A stretch of DNA of 64,000 nt from Erythrobacter sp. UBA1916. Lineage in GTDB: Bacteria; Pseudomonadota; Alphaproteobacteria; Sphingomonadales; Sphingomonadaceae. A model generated the notes under the pieces. The model made no database searches, had not been told where the DNA came from, and worked only from the letters and a program-made list of their open reading frames with translations. Positions 63,107 to 64,000 of the stretch are shown here, in pieces (position 1 is the stretch's first letter; the number at the start of each line of letters is the position of its first letter). The stretch is from the NCBI GenBank assembly GCA_002337385.1, contig DDFY01000012.1:1-64000 (forward strand). The letters run 5' to 3'. A program made the position numbers and the translations under genes.

Positions 63107-64000
63107 TAGCCACTATTCCCTTGGCGCAGGCGATGCAGGGCCTGTTGCGCCGCCTGCCCTTCGGCGTCGGCGGCCATAAGTGAGCGTAAAATACCTTCGC
63201 GAATGCCGCGGTCGGCCACGCCCAGCCGTTCAGCCGGCCAGATGTCGAGAATCGCCTCCAGAATCGCGCAGCCTGCCACGACGAGCTCGGCGCGCTCGGA
63301 ACCGATGCAGCCTAGCTTGCCGCGTTCGTCAGGCGACATCGCGGCGAGCCCCGAAGAGATCGAGCGCATATCCATGGCCGGCACGATCAGCCCATCGACG
63401 GCCTTGCGATCATATTGCGGCAGCTTGAGGTGAACACTGGCGAGCGTGGTCACCGTGCCGCTGGTGCCCAGCAGGCGAAGCTCGTTGGTCCGATGGCTCT
63501 CGATCCGCTCGGCGAATTCGGCGAAGCTATCGCGAACCAATTGGCGCATGTTGTCGTAGCGAGTGACGCGGCCGTCTTTGTCGTGCGGTTCGAGCCCGAC
63601 CGTTTCGGACAGCGACACGACGCCCCAGGGCACGGACTGCCAATCGAGGATTCGCGGCACGGGGCCGCCGGGTTCGATCAGCACGAGTTCGGTTGAGCCG
63701 CCGCCGATGTCGAAGATCACCGCGGGGCCGCGCCCGTCTTCGAGCAGGATGTGGCAGCCCAGCACGGCGAGTCGTGCCTCTTCCTCGGCGGTGATGACAT
63801 TGAGGGCGATGCCGGTCTCGCGGCGCACGCGTTCGATGAATTCGGCGCCGTTGCTGGCGCGGCGGCAGGCCTCGGTGGCGACCGAACGGGCGAGGTAGAC
63901 CTTGCGCTTGCGCAGCTTGTCGGCACAGACGCGCAAAGCGCCGAGCGCACGGTCCATGGCCGCATCGCTGAGGCGGCCGGTCTGCGCCAGCCCTTCGCCA
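63106..64000 (-). CDS. Exopolyphosphatase/pppGpp phosphatase (Ppx/GppA), 5' end outside the window
   Basis: An ASKHA-fold phosphatase acting on polyphosphate or pppGpp. Within the window I see KVYLARSVATEACRRASNG, the phosphate-binding FDIGGGSTELVLIEPGG and the second GTSGTVTTLASVHL motif. The frame stays open past the in-frame ATG at 63957 to the window edge (GEGLAQTGRLSDAAMDRAL), which is family-like, so the gene begins outside and about 300 residues are visible. It is coupled to rlmE downstream. Ppx and GppA cannot be told apart here. Confidence 0.93.
   Translation of the reverse strand, partial: GEGLAQTGRLSDAAMDRALGALRVCADKLRKRKVYLARSVATEACRRASNGAEFIERVRRETGIALNVITAEEEARLAVLGCHILLEDGRGPAVIFDIGGGSTELVLIEPGGPVPRILDWQSVPWGVVSLSETVGLEPHDKDGRVTRYDNMRQLVRDSFAEFAERIESHRTNELRLLGTSGTVTTLASVHLKLPQYDRKAVDGLIVPAMDMRSISSGLAAMSPDERGKLGCIGSERAELVVAGCAILEAILDIWPAERLGVADRGIREGILRSLMAADAEGQAAQQALHRLRQGNSG

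Overview
The window is a stretch of high-G+C chromosome (about two thirds G+C by eye) from an alphaproteobacterium, most likely a member of the Sphingomonadales near Erythrobacter/Porphyrobacter. This is an inference from four things: the mutM / ubiE-ubiB-coaBC-dut and secB / timA-mltA-smr neighbourhoods, a PEP-CTERM surface protein, copies of the TTCGACAGGCTCAG-type repeat common in sphingomonads, and the protein sequences themselves. Nearly everything is housekeeping. I see no prophage, transposase, CRISPR array, tRNA or rRNA gene. Only two short A+T-richer patches look acquired: an acyltransferase at the left edge and an orphan ORF near 27.6 kb.

Layout. 0-1 kb: low-G+C membrane acyltransferase with a short C-terminus. 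1.1-7.2 kb: DNA repair and metabolism (nth, dapB, GNAT, divergent sirtuin cobB, HNH protein, chaA-type antiporter, isoaspartyl peptidase, MoeB-like E1). 7.2-10.8 kb: replication and translation (dnaA, rpsT, mutM) with two intergenic regions that could hold DnaA- or CcrM-related signals. 10.9-18.6 kb: a tightly overlapped plus-strand operon, EamA permease-ubiE-ubiB-two tandem paralogous membrane proteins-coaBC-dut. 18.6-21.2 kb: envelope or periplasmic proteins (TonB-C-like protein, esterase lipoprotein, DUF4136 lipoprotein). 21.4-27.5 kb: trpS, murJ and secB on the minus strand, then timA-mltA-smr on the plus strand. 28-32.9 kb: peroxide defence (ahpC, ahpF, katG). 33-37.8 kb: membrane protein, aroC, then ruvA and ruvB separated by a DsrE-like secreted protein and an orphan. 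38-39.2 kb: Ser/Gly-rich PEP-CTERM protein. 39.3-43.1 kb: 2OG-Fe(II) oxygenase, and acnA coupled to a rhodanese lipoprotein. 43.2-48 kb: EamA permease, two unlike L,D-transpeptidases, an unknown protein and a retropepsin-like protease. 48-53.4 kb: ispG, CorA/ZntB transporter, Kef-type antiporter, degenerate EAL protein. 53.4-60.2 kb: DUF4129-DUF4350-MoxR-DUF58-SpoIIM-RDD-GNAT operon. 60.2-64 kb: GNAT, pheA, membrane-anchored cytochrome c, rlmE and a ppx/gppA gene cut by the window end.

No clearly new multi-gene system is evident. The observations most worth checking are the tandem GENYY-motif membrane paralogues inside the ubiquinone/CoA operon, a CoaBC with a linker of about 150 residues, a short Trp-codon-containing ORF ahead of trpS, a hairpin that pairs with the Shine-Dalgarno of an esterase gene, an intergenic CGAAGTTGACA repeat family shared by two distant loci, TGTGG motifs resembling DnaA boxes beside dnaA, a MutM lacking one zinc-finger cysteine, and a PEP-CTERM protein with a 24-serine tract built from mixed codons.
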